64,000 bases of DNA, taken from the NCBI GenBank assembly GCA_003996215.1, contig QJPP01003567.1, forward strand, positions 62,001-126,000, given 5' to 3'. Origin of the DNA: Jaltomata sinuosa. Lineage: Eukaryota > Streptophyta > Magnoliopsida > Solanales > Solanaceae. The position numbers and the translations under genes were made by a program. Each line of letters begins with the position of its first letter. Position 1 is the stretch's first letter. Shown piece by piece: positions 36,049-48,458 of this stretch. The notes beneath the pieces were generated by a model that worked only from the letters and a program-made list of their open reading frames with translations, ran no database searches and had not been told where the DNA came from.

Positions 36049-37395
36049 TGTAACACCCCAAAAATTCTAAGCTAAGACCCAAACTATTTCCATGAGTGTA
36101 ATGATATTTTTCCTAGTATGGTGAGTGCTTTGGATGTGAATCATATTCATAAGAAACTCCTAGAAGCAAGTTAAGTTGAAAGCACCCCAACCAAAGAAGT
36201 TTTCATATAAGACTAGACTAGGGTCAACTTCAAATGATCATATCTCCTAGAATATAAAGAGCTAGGTGGTCTAGTACCTACCAAATTAAAGGTGTTTGAG
36301 TCTTCTTTCCAATGCCACCGATCGTGTATTAATATGAGTTGAAAAAAAAAGTTATCAGTGTTTTACTAAAGGGTGTCTGTCTGTCATAATGACAAACAGC
36401 AACCACGAGTAGGTTCCACGAGTCATGGAAGTTTCCACGGGTCGAGAAACCAACTCGTGGAAACTGTCCTAAAGCTTAAAATTTGCCTGGGAACCACGAG
36501 AAGGTTCAATGAGTCATGGAAGTTTCTACGGGTCATGAAACCAACTCGTGGAAATAGTCCAGAGGCTTAAAAGTGGCCTGAAAACCATGAGAAGGTTCCA
36601 CAAGTCATGGAAGTTTCCACGGGTCATAAAACCAACTCGTGGAAACCATTCTAGAGATAAAAAACTTCACCCAGGAACCACGAACTCTTTCCACGAACCA
36701 TGATCCATTCTACAAGTCGTGATTCATGTCCGTAGAAGTCTGTGACAAAATTTTCAGAAGTTTTTCAGACTCCTTTCCTTGGGGTATTTTTGTTATTTCT
36801 CACTCTTTTAACTCCTAAGTTAAGTTATTTTGGAAAAATTAGAAGGGGTTATATTCCCACTTAGCCTAAGTTCCCTTTCATTCTCTGAATCAAGTTCCAA
36901 GAGAAGAAAAGGGTCTCCATTCTCCAAGCTTCAAGCTAAGGATTCCATCGTCAAGTCTCCATCCTCAATTCCCAAGTTAGGAAAGCTCAATTCAAGTATG
37001 TGGGTATTCAATAAGGGAATTTCTTCACCCTTATTCCCATAATCCCAATCTTCTAAATTGAACTTCTGGATTTCTAAACTAGGGTTCTTACCCAATTCTT
37101 ATGGGTCCTTCTAAAATTATTTCCTCATGATTCTTCTATGGATTCTAACTCTAAATTGCATGATTTTGCATGGGTTCATATGAATGGTTTCTTATTCATG
37201 ATTTTAAGGATAATCTTTATCCAATTTATGAAACTTGGGTTCTTACCCAAATTGGAGAAAAGTTATGGGTTTTATTTTAAAGCTTCAATTCATGATTTCT
37301 CATCCATTACCCATGCTTTAATTGAAGTTTTGTAAGTGTTTTCAAAAGCCCATATGTTAAGCATGAATTTTAACATGATTCTTTTGGATTGTATG
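36049..37395 (+). repeat. B2 5' LTR, left piece
   Basis: Starts TGTAACACCCCAAAAATTC. Contains three copies of a roughly 105-bp palindrome-rich unit (about 36400-36670). Interrupted at 37395 by the second A element. Confidence 0.85.
37391..37395 (+). repeat. Target site duplication of second A element, left copy (GTATG)
   Basis: GTATG here and GCATG at 48459-48463 differ by one transition. The undisturbed site in the B2 3' LTR (53614-53618) reads GCATG, so the left copy is the mutated one. Confidence 0.8.
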
Positions 37396-38037
37396 TGTAA
37401 TGACCCTTCCAGTCATTTACATGTTTTCCCCTTTCTTGTACCATTAGAGCTTACTTGTAGTGGCCCAAGTCATTTATGGCTTGTCGGGACCGGTAGTTCG
37501 GTGCCCGGGCCGTTTGTTTGGTCTTTATGGTCGTTCCTCATTTTAGAGCTTCAACTTTTGAAATCGTTGACTTCCGACAACATTCTTGGTAATATCAAAG
37601 AATTGAACTAAGGTTCTAGGTCAAAGAAATCCCTTACTCGAAAGTTCGAGTTAAAGAAATGTCTCGTGTAACACCTCGCCCGTTTGGAAAGTTTAAAGTA
37701 ACCCGTGCCTTTGGGGTAAGACTAATAGTGTATAATATACTAATAGGGATGAGTTATGAGGTATCAAGCAAGTTGCGAAACAAAAGTCGGAAAAAGTTAT
37801 TGTAAATTCCTTTAAGGAATTCTCTTCAAATTTGGGTTAAATGTCTTGGGGTGTTTCTCCCTATCTATAACGATTTAGTGGGCCCCCGATATACCAAATC
37901 GAAGGTCTACGAGTCTAGTTTCCAACTCATTAAACCATTCATCCATACGACTTCGTAATAGAGAGATATTTGCATTTTTGTAAGACTGCGCAAGCAGACA
38001 TGTCAAGGTGGGGCCCACATCCTAAGTCGGTTCAGCT

Positions 38038-38044
38038 TATAAAA
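38038..38044 (+). promoter_or_regulatory. TATA-box candidate in LTR A4
   Basis: TATAAAA at LTR offset 642, equal to the usual 679 minus the 37-bp deletion in this LTR. Confidence 0.45.
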
Positions 38045-39545
38045 GCTGATTTCTCCTTCGTTTTAACTCATTATTTTCACCCAAAATGCACTGAAAATCA
38101 GAGGTAAATTCCCTAAATAATCCATGGACCTTCATCCTTTCAATTCGGAAATTTAACGGAAGTTACTCTACGTCGCAAGCTCATCGTCGTGGTATAGTTT
38201 TCTCGTTGTTTTGGCTCCGTTTGTTGCTACTGCAAGGAGGAAGTTCGTGGGACTGATATTTTTATGGTATTATCATTAGATTATCGGAAGGTAAGGGTTC
38301 TAAATCCTCGACTCATTCTTAATTTGAGCTTTAGAATCAATTCTGAGGAGAACTTATTGTTATCGGCATGTTTGTCGTGTTTTCTTGCCGTATATTATTA
38401 CAGCTCGTGGTGGGTCCTTATGACAGAATGTTTAGCTTGGTATTTCAAAGCTTTTTGTCGAGGTAACCTTCCTCCTACGACCCTCCTTCATTATTATATG
38501 TTCTAGTATTGTTTTATGGATTTCTGAGCCCCGAAATGGTATTTTGGATTTGTGGCTTTGGACAGCCCCTTTATCTTGTTAAGTTTGGTTATTGTTGTGG
38601 TGTTCTGGTTATGGTAAGGTGCTGGAGGTATTGGGAAATTGTGCGATTCTTTTTAGGATCACATACGATAGTGATTGGATTGGACAAACGTGAAGTATGC
38701 CTTGAAATAGTGCCTCTGGAGCTCGTCGCTCCTTGGAGATTTGGTTAACGTATTGTTGTTGGATTTAGCTTCCATTTGTTATTGTTATTGGACTCATTTT
38801 TATGCTTTGGAGTTGGCTGGTCGCGAGTGTGATATTAACACCTTATCAATTGGCTATGGCTCGTTCTTGCAGCCTTGTCGATTCTAGCAATTGTTCCATT
38901 ACCTTGGTTGGTCAGGCTTCATAGAGACGCCTTTGGGGCTTCAGTTGAAATTATTTGTTTTGTGTGATTCAAAGCTTCCTGGAGTAGTTCGATCCTAGAC
39001 GACGTCGTTCCCACAGCTAGTCATCGGATGACAGGTAGGTTATGGTTTTCCCCTATCTAGACTCTACGTATATAGGCTATTACTGCATTAATTAGCATCC
39101 TTGGATGGGTTGTTATAGGTTGGTACCCCAGACCTTGTCCACCTTGTTCGTCCGTTATTTCATGCGTTGTTTGTAGTATTCGTGTAGTAATGTATATTAC
39201 CCTTGTGGTCCTGTGTGGCCTTGTATTCACTCTGGAACATAGATGGTGGGCTATTTGGGAATGTCCGCGAGTCCCAAACATAGAGATTATCCTTTTAGGC
39301 TGGTTATGTCTACTGAGTAGCTATTGGGCCTGTGCAGGGATGATAGGAATTATTGTGAGCCGTTGGGCTACTTTTATATTTGTGTGCGAGCATATCATCC
39401 ATGAAAAAGGTTTTCCCCTGCATGTTTTACTAAAGTTTTGGCTGCGAGCCACTAGTGACAGTTTTCCTAAATCTGCATGGCCCTGGGGGCCCTTTTTGGT
39501 ACTGTTGATGATAGAAAAGGGGATTTTTGGATGTTTTCGCACTGA

Positions 39546-39683
39546 TTTTATTACTGGTACTAGTCTGTGTGTGGCAGAGCACCAGACTTAATTTTATTAC
39601 TGATACTAGTCTTTGCGGGGCAGACCACCAGACTTGATTTTATTACTGATGCTAGTCTCTGCAGGGCGGAGCACTAGACTTGA
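39546..39683 (+). repeat. 46-bp tandem repeat, 3 units (LTR A4)
   Basis: Three units, more diverged than in the tandem array; the hairpin core survives best in the middle unit. Confidence 0.88.
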
Positions 39684-41155
39684 TTTACTACAGTTTTAGA
39701 CCCGGTTACGCCCGGGCACCCTTGGAGGGGTTTTTGAGGCATTTTATACTACTTTAGTCCTGGACAGGGTCTGGCCATGCATATTTGAGACTGGGTCTCT
39801 ATCTTGATCCTGGACTTACTTCCGAATGACATGGCTTGATACTGAGTTTTAGAATGGGGTCGGGGACCTCCATGGACCTTGCCGCTCCAGGCCTGGGGCT
39901 TCGGGCTGCGTGCGCCGGAGGGAAGGGTATACGGTGGAGTAGAGGTATACAGGCTGAGTCCTTCCATGGAACCTGCCAGTTGGGCCCGATTGGCACCGGA
40001 AGAGGTACATATAGAGGTTCTATTTCATAGCATATCATATCATGCATTGGATTCCACCCTTGTTTGATGTGTGTTCAGTGTACGCTCCGGTAGTATGGGA
40101 TGCCGAAGGGTTTGCTTTCACTTGATTGTGTTCGTCGATTGTATGGGCAGCCGTTGGGACTGTAGGTAGACTATATTTACTCCTGGTTTTACTTAGAGCT
40201 TGTCTTGGCACTCGGTTCTTGAGCAGAGTGTGAGACTCTGGTTCTATTCTTGTGGGAAGCTGAGTGGTATCTCTCGGTTATTGTGGCCTAGTTATTTCAT
40301 CCTAGGGTTGTACTTGTGAGGTGATTCCCTGGTTATGCTATCATATGATTGGATTGGTGTTATGATTTCCTTATACTGGTTGATTCCATTTTGAGTATAT
40401 TAGACTGCTCTCCGTCTTTTCCTTCCACTTGAGGTTACCGGTATACCGCTATTTTCTCAACTATCTCTCTACTTACTTATATTGTTGTGCAAGGACTCCA
40501 GGTACGTTCTCCTTTCCTTTACCTGTGATTCTGTGTAATTGTATCTCTGTGCTAGCATATGTTACTTGAAGCTCTTGGTTATGGATGATCTGTGCTAGAT
40601 CCTTGTGCCTTGCTTATTGCCTCAGTGACTGCTTTCTTTCTATCTGTTACTTACTGCTTTTATATCTTATATGTGCTAAGTCGGCCTATGATACCTACTG
40701 AGTACCCGTGGTTTTGGTGCTCATACTACACTTTTGCACTTTTCTGTGCAGATATTAGCTGAGCTTTCACCGTTGATCACGTTGGAGACTCGTGCATCTT
40801 TTGGATCTTTGAGACTAGGGTTAGCGCCTAACGGTCGGGGCTTGTCTATATCTCATCTGTTGTATTGTTGCTCCTTGTACTTTCGGAGGCAATTTATGTT
40901 GTATTTTGTTACTACTAGCACTTGTATCTTATTAGAAGCTTATGTACTATTGATACCAAGTCTTGGTGTTGGTGTAGTTTCCTTTATGTATTTATATTCG
41001 AGTTTTGCTTTCACTTATTTCTGCTTGCTGGTGCATTTTGGTTAGGTAGTAGCCCATTACTAACCGTTCTGGGCTACGGGAATTGGTTCACCTACTGGGG
41101 GATTGTAGGTGCCATCATGACTTGAGAAATCGGGTCGTGACAGCTTGGTATCAGA

Positions 41156-41167
41156 GCTCTAGGTTCA
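41156..41167 (+). other. Primer binding site, initiator tRNA-Met type (I3)
   Basis: TGGTATCAGAGC three bases after LTR A4. Confidence 0.9.
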
Positions 41168-41348
41168 CCGGTGTCATGGTACAGAAGCAAGTGTCTAAGT
41201 AGAGTCTCGTGGATCGGTACGATGACATCTGTATCCTATCTGCAGGAGGCTACTGGGCATTGTTAGGAAAATTTTCATCTTCTTGGCTCCTCATCGTGTG
41301 TTCCTGGCTCTATTGACTTCTAAACTTCAGTTGTTCATTCATTCTGAG

Positions 41349-41938
41349 ATGCCTCATACGAGTGCGATAGCGGTTGGTGCCGAGGCTTCTGTGCCTATTG
41401 CTTCAGTGTTTCCATCAGTGCCAGGACTCCAAAGTGAGGGTTTACTGCACTAGATAGGGGTATAGGGTCAGCCCAACCTCCGATTGGATTTATAGCGACC
41501 TCAGCGCTTCAGGACACCGTGGCTAGGACTCTGAGCCCTCCGGTGAGTGTTCCAGTACCTGGTTCTGTGAGTGGTGCTTCAGTTACAGTTGAGCTTTTAG
41601 TTGTTCAGCAGGGTTGTCTGTCGGTATTGGAGTACAAGGTGAGATTTACCCATCGGAATTTATCTGGTAGAGGCTATTTTCAGTGTAGTGAGCATGGGCA
41701 CTTTGTTAGGAATTGCCCCACGATTGTGTATCCCAGACAGCCTGTTTGTTATCATTGTGGAGAGACTAGTCACCTTTATAGAGCTTGTCCCTGGCGAGGG
41801 CCGGTTGGGCCTTCAGTTTTGACTACTCAGTCCAGAGTTAGATCCCGTCAGCTTGATGCTCCTCTTGGTGGGCTAGAGGTAGAGGTTCCTGATACTATTG
41901 CTCCAGGTCAGGCTTTTGCTACCTTCGACTTATGTTAG
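41349..41938 (+). pseudogene. A-element gag relic, best preserved copy (I3)
   Basis: Has the ATG (41349) that the other copies lost. A TAG at 41451 and a one-base deletion nearby shift the frame. From about 41465 a second frame is open to 41938, covering the SVLEYKVRF motif and both zinc knuckles: the first without its first Cys (YFQCSEHGHFVRNC), the second complete (CYHCGETSHLYRAC). No stop separates the knuckles here (CAG, where I1 has TAG and I2 has TAA), so those stops are later damage. The capsid domain is missing as in the others, so the deletion predates the split of the two subgroups. RNA binding by the intact knuckle is conceivable, but translation is unproven. Confidence 0.72.
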
Positions 41939-44900
41939 TCCCGCTGGTGTTGCGACTCTATCCCTTCTGTCGTGTAATTGCGTATATGCCTACCTGCTAC
42001 TTGTTTAAGTTGTTTGGCTACTCGAATTGTAGTATCGATATGTTGTTTTATTGGTAATTTATTCTTTAGTAGTGGATGGGGGTAAGTTAGCCTTGAGAGG
42101 TGTTTTCCCAGAGTCGTAGCTCGTGGGTAGTTCTTGTTCTGTTTCTAGTTGGGTTATCCCTGTTTCATTGTGATTTTGGACTTGTACATGAGTTGCCCTT
42201 GTTGAACGGTCCTAGATGGTTGTTGCCTAGGCCGTTATCTAGCGTGGCTAGAGATCCATGTGATGGTTCGGTGTATTACCGGTAGTTGGGCCAGAGTTGA
42301 GATTTTGCCTCAGTTATGAGATATTGGTTATGCTAGTGTGCATAGATTGGTTTGGTCTCCCGAGTGTCTAGAGTCGACCCTCTTTGTTGATTAGTTTAGG
42401 AGGTTGGCAGGTATGTGGGTTGTTCCCATATTCTCCTCCACTTCCTAGTCCGGTGGGTGTTTTGTTGTATCCCTAGCTCCAGTTGGAACGAATCTTGATC
42501 GTAGTTCTTTCGATGAGCTCTGGATGTTGGCATCGTGATTGGGTCTTGACTTTAAGCACTCCGACTAAGTGTTGATCGTAACCTCATGGTTAGGTTGTAT
42601 TTGTGTACATTTCAGGTGAGTTGGGCATTCGGCCCATTCTTCTCCTGCCTTATTGAATTTGACGTGTAGCTATGAGTAGTAAGGTAATGACTTCAGGTTC
42701 TTATTTGAGAAAGGATTTGTAAGGTTTAGTATGTGCTAAGGAAGCATTTTTGTTTAGTTGAAAAAAAGGGAGATACTCTTTGTATGTGTTTATGTGTCCT
42801 CGTAGTTGCCTGAGGGGCGATGAAGGTTTACTTTGGGATTGTGGGTCGGTGATTCGATTCAGCCGTCTACACATTGTTATGGGTTTTCCATCGATTGGTT
42901 TTGTTTCAGTAGCAACTGCGGTGTTGGCAATTTGCATATTCAGGCCTAGTTGGCTTGGGTTCTTACGGGTTCATTGGCAGCATCCTGGTTCGACCAACGC
43001 TTTAGTTGGTAGTTTTGAAAGTTGGGGTTCAGAATCATGGCTTGGCAAGTTACATCGGATGGTTTGTGGCAGTTTCTATTTGGTTGCAGCATCCTAGTAC
43101 CGGGAGGCAGTGGGTGCAGGCAACTTAGCTTCTTTACTTCAGTTGTGGATACGGCTATTGGCCTTGGACACCTAGTCCTTGGCTAACCTCTGCAAGAGGT
43201 GAGATATTCTAGATTTCAGCAGTGTTCTAGTTAGTACGTGGTCCTTCTACCATGGTTGGACAGACTCAGTAGCGTGAGTTTGAGCTTCAGTAGTAGTGTA
43301 TGCTTTATGTGGTCAACTTGTACGGATTGAGAGTAGCGAGGCTATTTTGAGTTTTGATGATACGTAGAGACTAGTAATCACCATTCATTTGCCAAGGATT
43401 TGAAAGCTTATTTAATTGATTGCTCCAGAGTTGTTGTTTATGTGGGGTTCCAGTGTTGGTTAGACTCGGCTAGTATGGACTAGAAGTTTGTTATGATATA
43501 TGCTTCGAAGTGGTTGGTGTTTGGAGAACCAGTAGAGCGGTTGATTCGAGCCAAAGGAATGAGTTGAAAGTATATGCCAAAATTTCTATGGCTAGATGGT
43601 AACTTTGAACCCCAGGCACCTTTTTCTTTGCCTTCGGATTGTTTGGACTTGATATTTGTGGCATGGTGGACTTCTTCCTGAGGTGAGATTCGTAAGGCGA
43701 TTACACATTCAAATTGTGTTTGAGTGTTCGGAGTAGCAGCAGTGTTTTCTAGAGTTGGGAGCTTGGCTCATGGTTATAGACTTCGTGGTAGGCTTACCAC
43801 ACTTCTTGCAGGATCGTGGTTTTGGTTTGGGTCTTTTGGGCATATTTCCCTGGTTCATTCACTTTCAGCTGATTCAGACCTGGCACGGTTCAGTTAGAGA
43901 ATTTGATGTTAGAAAAAATATTTGTTCGTTGGTTGGTGGTCAGTCAAGGCAGGTAACTTTAGTTTCAATGATATGCTGCGGGTTGTTATCTTGGATGGCA
44001 AAGGCTAGTAGCCTATATCTTGGCTTAAAATGCATTTGTACAATGGGTGACTTCGTTCGTGGTAAAGTATAAGCAGGAACTATAGATCTCTGGTGTGTCA
44101 GTTAATGCTTCTAGGGTGGTTTGAGTGTTCAGCTTGTATGCAGATTCCTTTTTGTGGAGCTAAAGGATTCAGTTAAAAAAAAGGGCTTTTGCGGAACAGC
44201 GGGTTCATTAGTTAGAGTTTTGGGTTCATGGATTTTCTGGTAAACTTGGTATAGTTTTGAGGATTCGAGTTTTGTGTGTTGATCGCCTTGGTGCTCTGGT
44301 TTCGGTGTTGTATCGGTGATTTTTGGTTAAGATACTCGAGGTTCAGTTTGGGTTGGCAGATCTTTGGAGGTTGAAATCTAGCTTGGCTAGTAAGAAATTA
44401 ACGCTTGGTTGCTTTCTTTGGTTCTGTTCTATTGGGTGCCGTCTGGTCGTGGAGGTTACCCGGGTTTTCTTAGAGAGTAGAGCGGGCGTTGTATTCGCTA
44501 TTCTTAAGTCTCTGGTATTTTCTTCCTTCCTGACTTTCGGGGATGAAAGTCTTTTTAGTAGTGGATGATGTAATGACCCTTTCGGTCATTTACACGTTTT
44601 CCCCTTTCTTGTACCATTAGAGCTTACTTGTAGCGGCCCAAGTCATTTATGGCTTGTCGGGACCGATAGTTCGGTGCCCGGGCCGTTTGTTTGGTCTTTA
44701 TGGCCGTTCCTCATTTTAGAGCTTCAACTTTGGAAATCGTTGACTTTCGACAATATTCTTGGTAATATCAAAGAATTGAACCAAGGTTCTAGGTCAAAGA
44801 AATTCCTTACTCGAAAGTTCGAGTTAAAGAAATACCTCGTGTAACACCTCGCCCGTTTGGAAGGTTTAAAGTAACCAGTGCCTTTGGGGTAAGACTAATA

Positions 44901-45247
44901 GTGTCTAATATACTAAGAGGGATGTGTTATGAGGTATTATAATCGCAAAATGGTCGTATGATAAGTTTTGAAGTCAAGCAAGTTGCGAAACAAAAGTCGG
45001 AAAAAGTTATTGTAAATTCCTTTAAGGAATTCTCTTCAAATTTAGGTTAAATGTCTTGGGGTGTTTCTCCCTATATATAAAGATTTAGTAGGGCCCCGAT
45101 ATACCAAATCGAAGGCCTACGAGTCTAGTTTCCAACGCACTAAACCGTTCATATATACGACTTCAGAATAGTGAGATATTCGCATTTTTGTAAGACTGTG
45201 CAAGCAGACACGTCAAGGTGGGGCCCACATCCTAAGTCGGTTCAGCT

Positions 45248-45254
45248 TATAAAA
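45248..45254 (+). promoter_or_regulatory. TATA-box candidate in LTR A5
   Basis: TATAAAA at LTR offset 679, in the near-palindrome AGCTTATAAAAGCT. Confidence 0.45.
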
Positions 45255-46754
45255 GCTGATTTCTCCTTCGTTTTAACTCATTATTTTCACCCAAAATGCA
45301 CTGAAAATCAGAGGTAAAGTCCCTAAATAATCCATGGACCTTGATCCTTTCAATTCGGAAGTTTAACGGAAGTTGCTCTACGTCGCGAGCTCATCGTCGT
45401 GGTATAGTTTTCTCGTCGTTTTGGCTCCGTTTGTTGCTACTGCAAGGAGGCAGTTCGTGGGACTGATATTTTTATGGTATTATAATTTGATTATCGTAAG
45501 GGAAGGGTTCTAAATCCTCGACTCATTCTTAATTTGAGCTTTAGAATCAATTCCGAGGAGAACTTACTGTTATCGGCATGTTTGTCGTGTTTTCTTGCCG
45601 TATATTGTTACAGCTCGTGGTGGGTCCTTATAACAGCATGTTTAGCTTGGTATTTCAAAGCTTTTTGTAAAGGTAACCTTCCTCCTACGACCCTCCTTCA
45701 TTATTATATGTTCTAGTATTGTTTTATAGATTTCTGAGCCCCGAAATGGTATTTTGGATTTGTGGCTTTGGACAACCCCTTTATCTTGTTATGTTTGGTT
45801 ATTGTTGTGGTGTTATGGTTATGGTAAGGTGATGGAGGGATTGGGAAATTGTGCGATTCTTTTTGGGATCACATACGATAGTGATTGGATTGGACAAACG
45901 TGAAGTATGCCTTGAAATAGTGCCTCAGGAGCTCGTCGCTCCTTGGAGATGTGGTTAACGTATTGTTGTTGGATTTAGCTGCCATTTGTTATTGTTATTG
46001 GACTCATTTTTATGCTTTGGAGTTGGCTGGTCGCGAGTGTGACAATAACACATTATCAATTGTCTATGGCTCGTTCTTGCAGCCTTGTCGATTCTAGCAA
46101 TTGTTCAATTACCTTGGTTGGTCAGGCTTCATAGAGAGCCTTTGGGGCTTCAGTTGAAAGTATTTTTTGTGTGTGATTCAGAGCTTCCTGGAGCAGTTCG
46201 ATCCTGGACGACGTTGTTCCCGCAGCTAGTCATCGGATGACAGGTAGGTTATGATTTTCCCCTATCTAGACTCTGCGTATATAGGCTATTACTGCATTAA
46301 TTAGCATCCTTGGATGGGTTGTTATAGGTTGGTACCCCAGACCTTGTCCACCTTGTTCGTCCATTATTTTATGCGTTGTTTGTAGTATTCGTGTAGTATT
46401 GTATATTACCCTTGTGGTCCAGTGTGGCCTTGTATTGACTCTGGAACATAGATGGTGGGATATTTGGGAATGTCCGCGAGTCCCGGACATAGAGATTATC
46501 CTTTTAGGCTAGTTATGTCTGCTGAGTAGCTATTGGGCCTGTGCATGGCTGATAGGAATTGTTGTGAGCCATTGGGCTACTTTTATATTTGTGTGCGAGC
46601 ATATCATCCATGAAAATGGTTTTCCCCTGCATGTTTTAGTACAGTTTTGGCTGCGAGCCACTACTGACAGTTTTCCTAAATATGCATGGCCCTGGGGGGC
46701 CTTTTTGGTACTGTTGATGATAGAAAAGGGGATTTTTGGATGTTTTCGCACTGA

Positions 46755-46892
46755 TTTTATTACTTGTACTAGTCTCTGCGTGGCAGAGCACCAGACTTAC
46801 TTTTATTACTGATACTAGTCTCTGTGGGGCAGAGCACCAGACTTGATTTTATTACTTATACTAGTCTCTACAGGGCGGAGCACTAGACTTGA
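46755..46892 (+). repeat. 46-bp tandem repeat, 3 units (LTR A5)
   Basis: Three units as in A4; total length is exactly 138 bases. Confidence 0.88.
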
Positions 46893-48458
46893 TTTACTAC
46901 AGTTTTAGACCCGGTTACGCCCGGGCACCCTTGGAGGGGTTTTTGAGGCATTTTATACTACTTTAATCCTGGACAGGGTTTGGGCATGCATATTTGAGAC
47001 TGGGTCTCTATCTTGATCCCGGACTTGCTTCCAGATGTCATGGCTTGATACTGAGTTTTATTATGGGGTCGGGGACCTCCATGGACCTTGCCACTCCGGG
47101 CCTGGGGCTTCGGGCTGCGTGCGCCGGAGGGAAGGGTATATGGTGGACTAGAGGTATACAGGCTGAGCCCTTTCATGGAACCTTCCAGCTAGGCCCGATT
47201 GGCACCGGAGGAGGTACATACAGAGGTTCTATTTCATATCATATCATATCATGCATTGGATTCCACCCTTGTTTGCTGTGTGTTCAGTGTACGCTCCGGT
47301 AGTATGGGATGCCAGAGGGTTTGCTTTCACTTGATTGTGTTCCTCGGTTGTATGGGTGGCCGTTGGGACTGTAGGTAGACTATATTTACTCCTGTTTGTA
47401 CTTAGAGCTTGTCTTGGCACCCGGTTCTTGAAAGATTAGTGATGGCTAGCCTGATGAGGCTTTGGTTGTGGGATTTTTGATTATTGAGAGGGCTTTGGAG
47501 TCCTAGCTTTTTGAGGCACTTTTGTGTGGCCTTCTGAGCAGAGTGTGAGACTCTGGTTCTATTCTTGTGGGAAGTTGAGTGGTATCTCTTGGTTATTGTG
47601 GCCTAGTTATTTCATCCTAGGGTTGTACTTGTGAGGTGATTCCCTAGTTATGCTATCATATGATTGGATTGGTGTTATGATTTCCTTATACTGGTTGATT
47701 CCATTTTGAGTATGTTAGACTGCTCTCCGTCTTTTCCTTCCACTTGAGGTTACCGGTATACCGCTATTTTCTCAACTCTCTCTCTACTTACTTATATTGT
47801 TGTGCAAGGAGTCCAGGTGCGTTCTCCTTTCCTTCACCTGTGATTCTGTGTAATTGTATCTCTGTGCTAGCATGTGTTACTTGAAGCTCTTGGTTATGGA
47901 TGATCTGTGCTAGATCATTGTGCCTTGCTTATTGCCTCAGTGACTGCTTTCTTGCTATCTATTACTTACTGCTTTTATATCTTATATGCGCTAAGTCGGT
48001 CTATGATACCTACTGAGTACCCGTGGTTTTGGTGCTCATACTACACTTCTGCACTTTTTTTGTGCAGATATTAGCTGAGCTTTCGCCGTTGATCACGTTG
48101 GAGACTCGTGCAGCTTTTGGATCTTTGAGACTAGGGTGAGCGCCTGACGGTCGGGGCTTGTCTACATCTCATCTGTTGTACTGTTGCTCCTTGTACTTTC
48201 GGAGGCAAATTATGTTGTATTTTGTTACTACTAGCACTTATATCCTATTAGAAGCTTCTGTACTATTGATACCAAGTCTTGGGGTTGGTGTAGTTTCCTT
48301 TATGTATTTATATTCGAGTTTTGCTTTCGCTTATTTCTGCTTGCTGGTGCATTTTGGTTAGGTAGTAGCCCATTACTAACCGTTCTGGGCTACGGGAATT
48401 GTTTTGCCTACTGGGGGATTGTAGGTGCCATCATGACTTGAGAAACCGGGTCGTGACA

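Larger units (their letters stand above)
37396..41152 (+). repeat. A4: 5' LTR of second A element
   Basis: 3757 bp, TGTAATGACC to CGTGACA. Shorter than A5 mainly because of two deletions: 37 bp at about 37763 and 106 bp at about 40222, the latter with a TGA microhomology at the junction. TATA candidate at 38038-38044. Confidence 0.88.
41153..44568 (+). mobile_element. A internal region 3 (I3)
   Basis: 3416 bp: primer site, leader, gag relic (41349-41938), about 1.8 kb with nothing recognised, an integrase-like patch at about 43755-43810 (VIDFVVGLP, as at the start of the integrase core in the chromovirus pol at left), and TTTCGGGGATGAAAGTC before LTR A5. The patches show that A descended from a full Ty3/gypsy element. 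Confidence 0.82.
37396..48458 (+). mobile_element. Second A element, single copy (A4-I3-A5)
   Basis: A complete LTR-internal-LTR unit of about 11.1 kb: A4 37396-41152, I3 41153-44568, A5 44569-48458. It belongs to a different A subgroup from the tandem array, with another sequence block inside the LTR. Its gag relic is the least damaged of the three in its second half. It shows what a non-amplified A element looks like. Confidence 0.9.
44569..48458 (+). repeat. A5: 3' LTR of second A element
   Basis: 3890 bp, TGTAATGACC to CGTGACA, with the GCATG duplication following. TATA candidate at 45248-45254, offset 679. Keeps the sequence deleted in A4. Confidence 0.9.

Noticed and set aside
44323..44568. 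81-residue frame ending exactly at LTR A5
   Set aside because: Its end reads through the pre-polypurine motif, and the homologous I1 and I2 copies carry a stop near its start; not a conserved gene.
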